A DNA stretch of 23,672 nucleotides. Origin: Bacillota bacterium. GTDB taxonomy: Bacteria; Bacillota; Clostridia; Lachnospirales; Lachnospiraceae. A program made the translations under genes and the position numbers. Shown one piece after another: positions 14,111 through 21,625 of the stretch. The DNA lies in assembly GCA_023415055.1 (NCBI GenBank), contig JAEZLZ010000056.1, positions 1 through 23,672 of the forward strand, read 5' to 3'. Position 1 is the stretch's first letter. Each line of letters begins with the position of its first letter. The notes under the pieces are model-generated. The model did not search any database. It saw nothing but the letters and a program-made list of their open reading frames with translations, and was not told the origin of the DNA.

Positions 14111-15004
14111 ATGATAAATCAAAGAGAAATAGATCTAAATGTTGGTGTTTTTACAATACATATATCAAACCGATTGACTAATAATCCAGCATTTCAACTC
14201 CCAGACAGTATCGATATGTTTATCGATAAGCAATTGGTAAATCAAACCATCATTAATTATGCAATTCAGCTTGGCGAACCCTATGAAGTGGCGGATGAGC
14301 TTCTTGTTTCTGGATTTGATAATGGGCCATATCCTTATTTTATCTACAAGTATAGTACTGGTGAGTACCTTTGGGTTAGAGAAAATAAATTTAATAATAT
14401 TCAATTTGTATTTCGTATATCACACAATTGGGATTATTGGTATTTGTTGGTGGATAATTCGAAAAATCCAGGAATCGATAGTTTTAAAGAATTAGCATAT
14501 ATTTTCGGTTACTCTATACTTGGTAAGGGTGGAATATTATTTCATGGAGTAGTAATGGAATGGCGCGGCATTGGAATTATCGTATGCGCACATTCAGGAG
14601 TAGGGAAAACTACCCACACCAGAATGTGGAGGGATAGGGAAGGAGCACTTATATTAAATGGTGACCGGGCATTATGTTGCAAAGAAGATAATAACTGGTA
14701 TGCTTATGGGGCTCCTTGGAGTGGTTCCTCAGGAGAGTTTAAAAGTAGAAGAGTTAAATTACAAGCTGTAGTTGTATTGGAGCAGGCTGCTAATAATGAA
14801 ATATCAATATTATCTCCGTTACAGGGGGCCTTTGAATTAATGGAGCTTGCTTTTGCTCCTGACTGGCAGGAGAACTTAATAAATTGTGCGCTGGATAGCA
14901 TAGATAATATTGTAAATAGTATACCGGTCTATAAACTGAAATGTAGACCGGATATAGAAGCGGTGGATGTATTAAAAGCGGAGTTAGAGAAGCTTGTCAC
15001 TTAA
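14111..15004 (+). CDS. HPr-kinase-like protein of the peptide island
   Basis: 297 residues. The C-terminal half matches the HprK/PEP-carboxykinase-like ATPase fold. It has a P-loop in CAHSGVGKTTHTRMW (K166), an acidic NGDRA segment (D185) and APWSGSSGEF, corresponding to the substrate-side loop. The N-terminal half (about 1-135) is beta-rich and not similar to the DRTGG domain of true HPr kinases. No phosphotransferase genes are near, so HPr is an unlikely target. In paeninodin-type lasso clusters a protein of this kind phosphorylates the C-terminal serine of the precursor. The candidate precursor 3 bases upstream ends in serine, which makes the same reaction a reasonable inference here. The start at 14111 lacks a strong ribosome binding site, so coupling to the precursor gene is likely. 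Confidence 0.82.
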   Translation: MINQREIDLNVGVFTIHISNRLTNNPAFQLPDSIDMFIDKQLVNQTIINYAIQLGEPYEVADELLVSGFDNGPYPYFIYKYSTGEYLWVRENKFNNIQFVFRISHNWDYWYLLVDNSKNPGIDSFKELAYIFGYSILGKGGILFHGVVMEWRGIGIIVCAHSGVGKTTHTRMWRDREGALILNGDRALCCKEDNNWYAYGAPWSGSSGEFKSRRVKLQAVVVLEQAANNEISILSPLQGAFELMELAFAPDWQENLINCALDSIDNIVNSIPVYKLKCRPDIEAVDVLKAELEKLVT

Positions 15005-15055
15005 TGCTTAACTAGCTTCATTAATTAGGTTAGATATAGGATTAGGTGGGGGCAT

Positions 15056-15583
15056 ATGGAAAATCAAGGTAAATTAGTAGTATCAACCCATGATTTATTT
15101 CCTGTAATAGTCGAATCACTCTCTACTGGTCATCAAGTAAAGTTCACCGTAAGCGGCAACAGTATGCGCCCCTGGATTGTTGATAACAGAGATCAGGTTT
15201 TGCTTGTCGGAACTTCAGGTAAGAGACTAAAGATCGGTGACATCATATTATTCCAGACGAATTATGGTAAGTACATTCTACATAGGATTTATAAATATGA
15301 TAAGGATGGCTATCGTACCCTCGGGGATGGCTGCCTTTCTGAAGATGGGTTCATCTCATCTTCTGACATAATAGGAAAAGCCATCAAGATATATAGAAAG
15401 GGTAAAATAATAGACTGCAACTCACTTATCTGGAGATACATCTTTTGGATGTGGCTTAAGCTACTTCCTATAAGAAAACCATTATTAAACCTGTATCACA
15501 TCTTCATACGATTAAAAGGTAAGTTAAAAAAGAGATTGATACACCTATGTAACAGCCAAGGTGCAAACGAACCGACAAAGTAA
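15056..15583 (+). CDS. S26 signal-peptidase-like protein with Ser/His dyad
   Basis: 175 residues. SGNSMRP (33-39) carries the nucleophile Ser36 of S24/S26 peptidases. The second catalytic region reads KYILHRIYK with His76 where bacterial type I signal peptidases have Lys, as in the archaeal/ER-type (S26B, SipW-like) enzymes. The GDG turn (90-92) and a following DIIGKAI strand complete the core. A hydrophobic segment (LIWRYIFWMWLKLL) at about 124-137 and a very basic tail suggest membrane attachment at the C-terminus, not the N-terminal anchor of ordinary signal peptidases. The ribosome binding site is AGGTGGGGG at 15043-15051. No other protease is present in the peptide island, and the exporter lacks a C39 domain, so this is the best candidate for removing the leader. 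Alternatively, it trims an exported surface protein. Confidence 0.8.
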   Translation: MENQGKLVVSTHDLFPVIVESLSTGHQVKFTVSGNSMRPWIVDNRDQVLLVGTSGKRLKIGDIILFQTNYGKYILHRIYKYDKDGYRTLGDGCLSEDGFISSSDIIGKAIKIYRKGKIIDCNSLIWRYIFWMWLKLLPIRKPLLNLYHIFIRLKGKLKKRLIHLCNSQGANEPTK

Positions 15584-15612
15584 CAATATTTGCAAAGAAC
15601 GGGAGTATTACA

Positions 15613-16368
15613 ATGGTAGATCTACATACGCACATTTTACCGGGGATAGATGACGGCTCTCAGACGATGGAAGACTCTATCAAGATGGCAAAGATCGCTT
15701 TTGAAAGTGGGGTACATACCTTAGTAGTTACACCCCACAGTAATATAGAGGGGATATTTGATAATTATTACGATGATAGCTTAGTAGATCGTTTTATCGA
15801 CTTAGAGTTAGCGATAGAAAAGGAACAAATTCCGATTAAGCTTGAACTTGGCATGGAGATTTATGGATCGGAAGAAGTTCCATATTTATTGCAAAAAGGA
15901 AAACTCATATCCTTAAATCATACCAGATATTTATTAATAGAGTTTAGCTTTCAGGAAGATATCGCACTAATGGAATACTTAATTTATGAAATAACGCATC
16001 AAGGCTTTACCCCAATCATTGCTCATCCTGAGAGGTATCCATTTATTCAGAGGAATCCGAGAACCATCAATCGATGGATAGCGCAAGGTTGTCTCATTCA
16101 GGTGAATAAGGGGAGCATCCTGGGTAGCTTTGGATACAGAGCTAGAAATACCGCCTTGCTTTTGTTAGATCATAACTTGGTATCCCTGATTGCCAGTGAT
16201 GCTCATAGTCCTATCCAGCGGACGACTGAGATGTCTCAGATTTACTCATTTATTAGTAGTAAATACACGGCCGGCTACGCAGATCTTTTATTGGAAGAGA
16301 ACCCGAAGTGCGTTATTGAGAATAAAGATCTAATTGAGTTACCTAAGGTTATGCAGAGGAGAGTATAG
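15613..16368 (+). CDS. CpsB/CapC-type manganese-dependent tyrosine phosphatase (copy 2)
   Basis: 251 residues, a second PHP-type phosphatase for BY-kinases. Motifs are intact: DLHTHILPGIDDGS at the very N-terminus, VTPHSN, GMEIYGSE, AHPERYPF and ASDAHSP. It differs from the first copy across most of the rest of the chain, so the two are old paralogues, not a recent duplication. It begins 29 bases after the S26-like gene with GGGAG upstream, and ends one base before the DUF5011-like gene. Its presumed substrates are the two fused kinases encoded downstream. Confidence 0.92.
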   Translation: MVDLHTHILPGIDDGSQTMEDSIKMAKIAFESGVHTLVVTPHSNIEGIFDNYYDDSLVDRFIDLELAIEKEQIPIKLELGMEIYGSEEVPYLLQKGKLISLNHTRYLLIEFSFQEDIALMEYLIYEITHQGFTPIIAHPERYPFIQRNPRTINRWIAQGCLIQVNKGSILGSFGYRARNTALLLLDHNLVSLIASDAHSPIQRTTEMSQIYSFISSKYTAGYADLLLEENPKCVIENKDLIELPKVMQRRV

Positions 16369-16369
16369 T

Positions 16370-17239
16370 ATGAGAGCACTGAGAATAACGGGCTTGGTTA
16401 TCTTTTTATTGTCATCAATCGCATTTTTAGGCTTTAAGCAATACAAAGCCTATAGTAAAGATAATGAAGGACCTGAGATTACTTATCAGAGTGATAGCAT
16501 ATCGGTAAGTGTCAATGCATCGGAACAGGATTTATTGCAGGAGGTTACTGCATTTGATAAGGTAGAGGGTGATGTAACAGCTTCTATCATGATAGAGAAA
16601 ATCTCTAAGTTTACAAGTCCGGGAAAAAGAACGATTACCTACGCTGCCTTTGATTCCAGTAATAATATCACCAAGAGGGAGAGGGAACTAGTTTATACCG
16701 ATTATATATCTCCCAGATACTCCTTATCACAACCACTTATTTTTAATGTTGGTGATGTTGATATTCTTAAAAATCTGACAGTTAGCGATTGTATCGATGG
16801 TGATTTGACAAGTAATATCAAATATGATGAGCAGGATTATACCTTTGGTGATTTTGAAGGCATCTATGAAATGAAGCTCCAAGTGACGAATAGTGCAGGT
16901 GATACCGCTTATTTACCGGTAGAAGTGGAATTTCGCTACCCTAGTTATGAGAAATCGGAATTCATCCCAAAGATACTTCTGAAGGAATATTTGGTTTATT
17001 GTAAGATAGGGGAAGCCTTTAATGCATGGTCTTATCTTGACAAAGTTCTGGTAGATCAAGAGGGACATACGGTTCAGTCTAGCCTGACAAACGGAGGAAG
17101 AATGATATCAAAGGGTGACATTTCGCTTGATTCTAATGTTGATATGAGACAAGCAGGTGTTTATCAAGTGAAATATTCCATGACAACGGAGGATGGTTAT
17201 ACGGGTACCACGAAACTGATCGTAGTAGTGGAAGAATAG
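16370..17239 (+). CDS. Membrane-anchored protein with DUF5011/Ig-like repeats
   Basis: About 289 residues. One N-terminal membrane helix (ITGLVIFLLSSIAFLGF) is followed by an external part with two DUF5011-like repeats. Each shows the pattern D-x-x-(E/D)-G-D-(V/L)-T, then a G-x-(R/Y) strand and a hydrophobic end: FDKVEGDVTASI with PGKRTITYAAFDSSNN, and SDCIDGDLTSNI with EGIYEMKLQVTNSAGD. A third, more diverged domain closes the protein (GEAFNAWSYLDKV...GVYQVKYSMTTEDG). Such repeats are Ig-like beta sandwiches found in adhesins and carbohydrate-associated proteins. ATG 16370 has AGGAGA at 16356-16361; it directly follows the phosphatase stop. Placement between a phosphatase and its kinases suggests a role on the outer face of the polysaccharide assembly complex. 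Confidence 0.8.
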   Translation: MRALRITGLVIFLLSSIAFLGFKQYKAYSKDNEGPEITYQSDSISVSVNASEQDLLQEVTAFDKVEGDVTASIMIEKISKFTSPGKRTITYAAFDSSNNITKRERELVYTDYISPRYSLSQPLIFNVGDVDILKNLTVSDCIDGDLTSNIKYDEQDYTFGDFEGIYEMKLQVTNSAGDTAYLPVEVEFRYPSYEKSEFIPKILLKEYLVYCKIGEAFNAWSYLDKVLVDQEGHTVQSSLTNGGRMISKGDISLDSNVDMRQAGVYQVKYSMTTEDGYTGTTKLIVVVEE

Positions 17240-17248
17240 GAGATAAGG

Positions 17249-18691
17249 ATGTCAGAATCAGAGAATAAATATCAAACAGATGAATTGGAGATTGATATTT
17301 TTGATATAATTCGAAATTTATTAAAAGATTGGTGGCTCATTATCATCTTTGGATTATCTGTAGCCATGTGTTCGTATGTTATTACTAATTTATTATACAA
17401 ACCCAGCTATTCTACTAGTGCTACCTTTGTCGTAACCTCCAAAGGTTCCAATGATACGTATTCCAATCTTTCCTCTGCGATTACCGTTGCAGAAACCTTT
17501 AGTACGATATTTTCCAGTAGTATATTGGAGAAAAAAGTTGCAACGGATATCGGGATAAATGATGTATCCGGTGACATCTCTGCTGAGGTAATTCCGGAGA
17601 CCAATTTGCTGGAATTAGTCGTGTCCGCACCTAAGCCCGATGTGGCATATCGGATCATCAACTCGGTTATGGACAATTACACCTCGGTTACACGCAATGT
17701 TTTTACAAGTGTAATTCTTGATGTTATGGAAGCGCCGGAGCTCCCAATGTATCCGGATAATTACCTCGATGTTAACAGGATTATGAAGATAGCATTTGCT
17801 CTCGGTAGTGCTGCTATGGCTGCACTCCTGGCAGCCTTATCCATCCTGAGGGATAATATAAAGAATGAAAAAGAAGTAACGAGCAAGCTGGATACGAAGC
17901 TATTCGGAGTAATCTATCATGAAAATAAATACAAAACTCTGCGCTCGAGATTATCTCGACGTAAGAAAAGTATTTTGATTACAAGTCCAACGGTTAGTTT
18001 TTCCTTTGTTGACAGTATAAAAAAGATACGGGCAAAATTTGTGTATAAGGCATCGCAGATGGAAAGTAATGTACTGCTGGTTACAAGTGTTTTGGAAAAT
18101 GAAGGAAAGTCTACCTTTGCAACAAATTTGGCCCTATCCTTAGTTCAAAAATCTATGAATGTTCTTTTAGTTGATGCAGACTTTAGTAAACCTTCTATTT
18201 ATAAGATATTACAGATGGAGGTTGATGAGGATCAGGAAACGGGAGAATGTGTGAAAAAGACGAATGATTTGAAAGATGCAATATTCTTTGATGATGATCA
18301 TGGATTGTATCTGCTCATCGGTAGTAAGCAGTATCGTAATTCAACGGATATCGTGGCCAAAGAATCATTTCAAAGATTAATGAAAGCAGCAGGAAAAATG
18401 ATGGATTACGTCATTATTGATGCGCCGCCGATCTCTGTTTCAGCAGACACTGAGATACTGGCAGATCTTGCAGATTCATCTTTGTTGGTTGTAAAGCAGA
18501 GTACCGCCAGGACTAAAGATATTAATGATGCAATTGATCTTCTCTCAGGTAGTAAATCGGAACTGTTAGGCTGCATTTATAATAATGTGCATAGGAATGT
18601 ACTGGGAGATATAATGGGCTTTGGCTACAAGAAAGCATATAAGAGCTATTATGGATATCACGATACAAAAACGACGAGCCATACCCAATAG
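17249..18691 (+). CDS. Fused Wzz chain-length protein and BY-kinase (first)
   Basis: 480 residues. Residues 1-200 are the Wzz part: an acidic N-terminus (DELEIDIFDIIRNLL), membrane helix 1 (about 28-48), an external domain and membrane helix 2 (about 178-200) after a short Pro-containing stretch (APELPMYP). Residues 235-480 are the tyrosine kinase: Walker A in LENEGKSTF (K287), A' in LLVDADFSKPS (D309, D311) and Walker B in DYVIIDAPP. The tail has clustered Tyr (YKKAYKSYYGYH) for autophosphorylation. The fused layout is that usual in Gram-negative Wzc, although the split form is common in Firmicutes and also present at 7294-8750. A 77-base gap separates it from the second fused kinase. Confidence 0.93.
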   Translation: MSESENKYQTDELEIDIFDIIRNLLKDWWLIIIFGLSVAMCSYVITNLLYKPSYSTSATFVVTSKGSNDTYSNLSSAITVAETFSTIFSSSILEKKVATDIGINDVSGDISAEVIPETNLLELVVSAPKPDVAYRIINSVMDNYTSVTRNVFTSVILDVMEAPELPMYPDNYLDVNRIMKIAFALGSAAMAALLAALSILRDNIKNEKEVTSKLDTKLFGVIYHENKYKTLRSRLSRRKKSILITSPTVSFSFVDSIKKIRAKFVYKASQMESNVLLVTSVLENEGKSTFATNLALSLVQKSMNVLLVDADFSKPSIYKILQMEVDEDQETGECVKKTNDLKDAIFFDDDHGLYLLIGSKQYRNSTDIVAKESFQRLMKAAGKMMDYVIIDAPPISVSADTEILADLADSSLLVVKQSTARTKDINDAIDLLSGSKSELLGCIYNNVHRNVLGDIMGFGYKKAYKSYYGYHDTKTTSHTQ

Positions 18692-18768
18692 GTATGGTTG
18701 GAATAAATATGACGGTGGCTAAGGTTGAATTGAGATAGTAGAGACTCAGTGTGGGAATGGAGACTAGT

Positions 18769-20214
18769 ATGAAAAATTATGAAGATGAAGTAGACGAATC
18801 AGAGATTACCATAGATCTCTTTACCTTGATTGATAATCTGTGGAGAGGAACCAAAAAATACTGGTGGCTTGTTATTACCCTTGCGATTATCTCCTCCGGA
18901 ATCGCTTGTTTCCACGTATATAGAAGCTACTACCCTTATTATACGGCATCCGCTACCTTTGCGGTGAAACTTAGTCAAGATTCGGACGGCAGCATCTATC
19001 AGGATAGTATGAGAGCATCCCAAATGTCAGCGACATTTCCTTATATCCTAAGTAGCAGTGTTCTAATGAATTTGATTTCAGATGATCTGGGGGAGGAGTA
19101 TGTATCCGAATCCATATCCGCAGATAATCTGGCGGATACGAATTTATTTACCTTAAATGTATCATCCGGTGATCCGCAGAAAGCCTATGATGTCTTACAG
19201 TCCGTTATTCGAAATTATCCTAAGGTTGCAGAACCGGTCGTTGGCAGTACGAATCTAAGTATGATTGAAGAGACCGGTGTTCCGATAGAACCTGTGAATC
19301 ATTTAGATTACCGAAGCAGCTTAAAACGAGGCGCTATCCCAGGTGCAGCATTAGGATTTGCCGTAATATTACTCTATGCAATTACAAGAAGGACCATACA
19401 TAAAATGGAGGACTTATCCGGTCTCACTAATGTGAAGCAGCTGGGTACCCTTCCACAGGTAGTCTTTAAAAGGAGGGGCGGGAAGTTTAATAAAACAATT
19501 TCTCTTCATAATGATAAGCTTCCCTATGCTTATCGGGAAAAGCTGTATAAAATCAGGATCAGAGTAGAAAAGATAGTTCAAACGAAGGGCATGAAATCCA
19601 TCCTTATTACCAGCGCCATTCCGGGAGAAGGGAAGAGCACCTTTACCTTCAATCTTGCACTTTCTTTAGCACAGCAGGAGAAGAAAGTTATTATAGTTGA
19701 TTGTGATTTGAGACGCCCAGCGATCAAAAATTTAGTTCATCTTCCGGAATATGCTTATGGAATAGAAGATGTGTTAAAAGAAGAAGTAGAACTACAGGAG
19801 GCCATATGCTACCTGGATGATTCGAAAATATCCGTATTAGCATGTAATGAGCCGATGCATAGTTCATCGGAGATGATCGGCAATGTAAAGGTAAAGGAAA
19901 TGTTGGAGGAGTTGGAAGAAATCTATGACTATGTTCTTATTGATACGGCCCCTTCCGCTATATTATCCGATACCGCCGACCTTGCCAAGTTTGTTGATGG
20001 TGCAATCTTTATAATTAAACAAGATTATTCTAAGGTAAATCATATCCTGGAAGGATTAGACCATCTGACGGAGAGTAGTAATATAGAGGTGATCGGATGT
20101 GTGCTAAATAGCACGAGGGATGGACTGAGTAGTTATGGGTATGGGTATGGTAGTTATGTGAAATATGGTGGTTATGGGGATGTGGGAAATATGGATGAGA
20201 AACTAGGGGCGTGA
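18769..20214 (+). CDS. Fused Wzz chain-length protein and BY-kinase (second)
   Basis: 481 residues. Wzz part: acidic start (EDEVDESEITIDLFTLIDNL), membrane helix 1 (about 32-50), external domain, Pro-containing VPIEPVN and membrane helix 2 (about 188-206). Kinase part: Walker A in IPGEGKSTF (K289), A' in VIIVDCDLRRP (D311, D313) and Walker B in YDYVLIDTAP. The tail is Tyr/Gly-rich (SSYGYGYGSYVKYGGYGD). Among three possible starts (GTG 18751, ATG 18757, ATG 18769) the last is chosen because GGAG at 18759-18762 lies at the proper distance. It is distinct from the neighbouring fused kinase over its whole length, so the pair may form a mixed complex or act on different polymers. It is the last gene before the terminator at 20261-20304. 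Confidence 0.93.
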   Translation: MKNYEDEVDESEITIDLFTLIDNLWRGTKKYWWLVITLAIISSGIACFHVYRSYYPYYTASATFAVKLSQDSDGSIYQDSMRASQMSATFPYILSSSVLMNLISDDLGEEYVSESISADNLADTNLFTLNVSSGDPQKAYDVLQSVIRNYPKVAEPVVGSTNLSMIEETGVPIEPVNHLDYRSSLKRGAIPGAALGFAVILLYAITRRTIHKMEDLSGLTNVKQLGTLPQVVFKRRGGKFNKTISLHNDKLPYAYREKLYKIRIRVEKIVQTKGMKSILITSAIPGEGKSTFTFNLALSLAQQEKKVIIVDCDLRRPAIKNLVHLPEYAYGIEDVLKEEVELQEAICYLDDSKISVLACNEPMHSSSEMIGNVKVKEMLEELEEIYDYVLIDTAPSAILSDTADLAKFVDGAIFIIKQDYSKVNHILEGLDHLTESSNIEVIGCVLNSTRDGLSSYGYGYGSYVKYGGYGDVGNMDEKLGA

Positions 20215-20260
20215 GAAGAAAAAGAAGAAGCAATTAGATTAGATATAGCAATATGATACA

Positions 20261-20304
20261 AAGGCTACCCAGTGGACACAGTTCAGTGTCCTCTGGGTAG
20301 CCTT
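20261..20304. terminator. Strong stem-loop between converging genes
   Basis: AAGGCTACCCAG pairs perfectly with CTGGGTAGCCTT. Inside, after one T-T mismatch, GGACAC pairs with GTGTCC around a six-base loop (18 paired bases in all). Neither side has a long T-run, but the position between the second kinase and the leftward rfbB suits a two-way terminator. Confidence 0.8.
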
Positions 20305-20334
20305 AGGTTATCATTAAATCATACCTCGGCGATG

Positions 20335-21354
20335 TTAGCGGTTCTCATACATCTTTTTGTAATAATCCTGATACTCGCCGGATAGAATAGTTTTCCACCA
20401 CTCCTGATGATCCAGATACCACCGGATCGTCTTTTTGATTCCCTCTGCAAAGGTGGTCTCCGGAAGCCAGCCAAGCTCATTATGGATCTTCGTCGGATCG
20501 ATGGCATAGCGCATGTCATGACCCTTGCGGTCGGTTACATAGGTGATCAGGCTTTCCGGTTTATTGAGCTCCTTGCAGATCAGCTTCACGATATCGATAT
20601 TTCTCATCTCGTTATGTCCGCCGATATTATAGACCTCACCCACACGACCCTGATGCAGGATCAGATCAAGTGCTTTGCAATGATCTTCCACATAGAGCCA
20701 ATCACGCACATTTTCCCCTTTTCCGTAGACGGGAAGAGGCTTGTCATTCAAAGCGTTTGCGATCATCAGCGGGATGAGCTTCTCCGGAAAATGATAGGGC
20801 CCGTAGTTATTCGAACAACGACTGATGGTAACCGGCAGCTCATAGGTACGATGATAAGCAAGTACTAATAGGTCAGCACCGGCCTTAGAAGAGCTGTAGG
20901 GGCTGCTGGTGTGGATCGGTGTCTCTTCGGTGAAGAACAGGTCCGGGCGATCCAGTGGCAGGTCACCGTATACCTCATCGGTAGAGACCTGATGATATCG
21001 TTGAATTCCATAAGTGCGACAGGCATCCATAAGAACAGCAGTGCCCTTGATATTCGTATCCAGGAAAACCTCCGGGTTCTCGATGGAACGGTCCACATGA
21101 CTTTCTGCAGCGAAATTAATGATCATATCCGGCTTTTCCTCTTCAAAAAGTCGGTATACTGCGGCCCGGTCAGTAATGCTTTCCTTTACAAAGCGAAAGT
21201 TCGGGAGATCCATTACCGGTGCAAGGGTGGACAGATTACCTGCGTAAGTTAGACTATCCAGACAGACGATCCGATAGTCCGGATATTTGTCCATCATATG
21301 AAAAATAAAATTACTTCCTATAAAACCGGCTCCTCCGGTTACAATAATGGTCAT
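20335..21354 (-). CDS. rfbB: dTDP-glucose 4,6-dehydratase
   Basis: 339 residues from the chosen start. Second enzyme of dTDP-rhamnose synthesis: it converts dTDP-glucose to dTDP-4-keto-6-deoxyglucose using tightly bound NAD+. The N-terminus is the Rossmann TGGAGFIGSNF. The catalytic set is STDEVYG (Asp126, Glu127 in the TDE triad) and Y153-x3-K157 (YSSSK). AAESHVDRSI and the RWYLDH C-terminal region are also typical of RmlB. ATG 21354 is preferred to ATG 21360 because the AGGAGGT site (21361-21367, reverse strand) would almost touch the latter. It has a promoter of MerR-regulated form. The rmlC and rmlD genes are not in the window, and the rfbA copy at the left is broken. Confidence 0.95.
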   Translation of the reverse strand: MTIIVTGGAGFIGSNFIFHMMDKYPDYRIVCLDSLTYAGNLSTLAPVMDLPNFRFVKESITDRAAVYRLFEEEKPDMIINFAAESHVDRSIENPEVFLDTNIKGTAVLMDACRTYGIQRYHQVSTDEVYGDLPLDRPDLFFTEETPIHTSSPYSSSKAGADLLVLAYHRTYELPVTISRCSNNYGPYHFPEKLIPLMIANALNDKPLPVYGKGENVRDWLYVEDHCKALDLILHQGRVGEVYNIGGHNEMRNIDIVKLICKELNKPESLITYVTDRKGHDMRYAIDPTKIHNELGWLPETTFAEGIKKTIRWYLDHQEWWKTILSGEYQDYYKKMYENR

Positions 21355-21360
21355 ATTCAT

Positions 21361-21625
21361 ACCTCCTGATTATATATAATTTTTATCCTGATTTATGTAT
21401 CTGTTAACATTATAAAAGATGACCTAACGTCACCTTCAAGTACTTTTTTGAAGTTTTATAAATTTTTTTTATTATGTGTTTCATTGGCTTATCAGGTTTT
21501 CTTATTGATTTGAGATTTTTCACTTTACAATAGTTTTATATTTATTTATCAGGATTGCAATGATAAAGCATAAACATGAATACGGTTCTTAGGTATACAG
21601 AGCCATGTAGGGTATATAGGACACC
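21361..21625. other. Non-coding gap between rfbB and the MerR-type gene
   Basis: A very A+T-rich stretch of 265 bases holding the rfbB ribosome binding site, the MerR-type promoter (listed separately) and two weak inverted repeats just downstream of the MerR-methyltransferase stop. The repeats are GGTTCT/AGAGCC near 21582-21604, and TAGGGT/ACCCTA at 21608-21628, which overlaps the stop. Neither is followed by a convincing T-run, so termination of the regulator transcript before rfbB is uncertain. Confidence 0.45.
21409..21439 (-). promoter_or_regulatory. MerR-type promoter/operator of rfbB
   Basis: On the minus strand TTGAAG (21434-21439) and TATAAT (21409-21414) are separated by 19 bases, two more than the optimum. 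Centred in that spacer is a dyad: AAGGTGAC-GTTAG-GTCATCTT (21416-21436), with arms matching at 7 of 8 positions. An overlong spacer filled by a dyad is the hallmark of promoters that MerR-family proteins activate by twisting the DNA. Transcription would start near 21402, about 48 bases before rfbB. Confidence 0.75.

Noticed and set aside
14111..15004. A true HPr kinase/phosphorylase of carbon catabolite control.
   Set aside because: The N-terminal half does not resemble the DRTGG-type domain, no phosphotransferase genes are nearby, and the setting is that of peptide tailoring.
8864..15583. A lasso peptide cluster.
   Set aside because: The accessory proteins fit, but no asparagine-synthetase-like cyclase or transglutaminase-like protease is present, and the modifying enzyme between recognition protein and precursor is a radical SAM protein.
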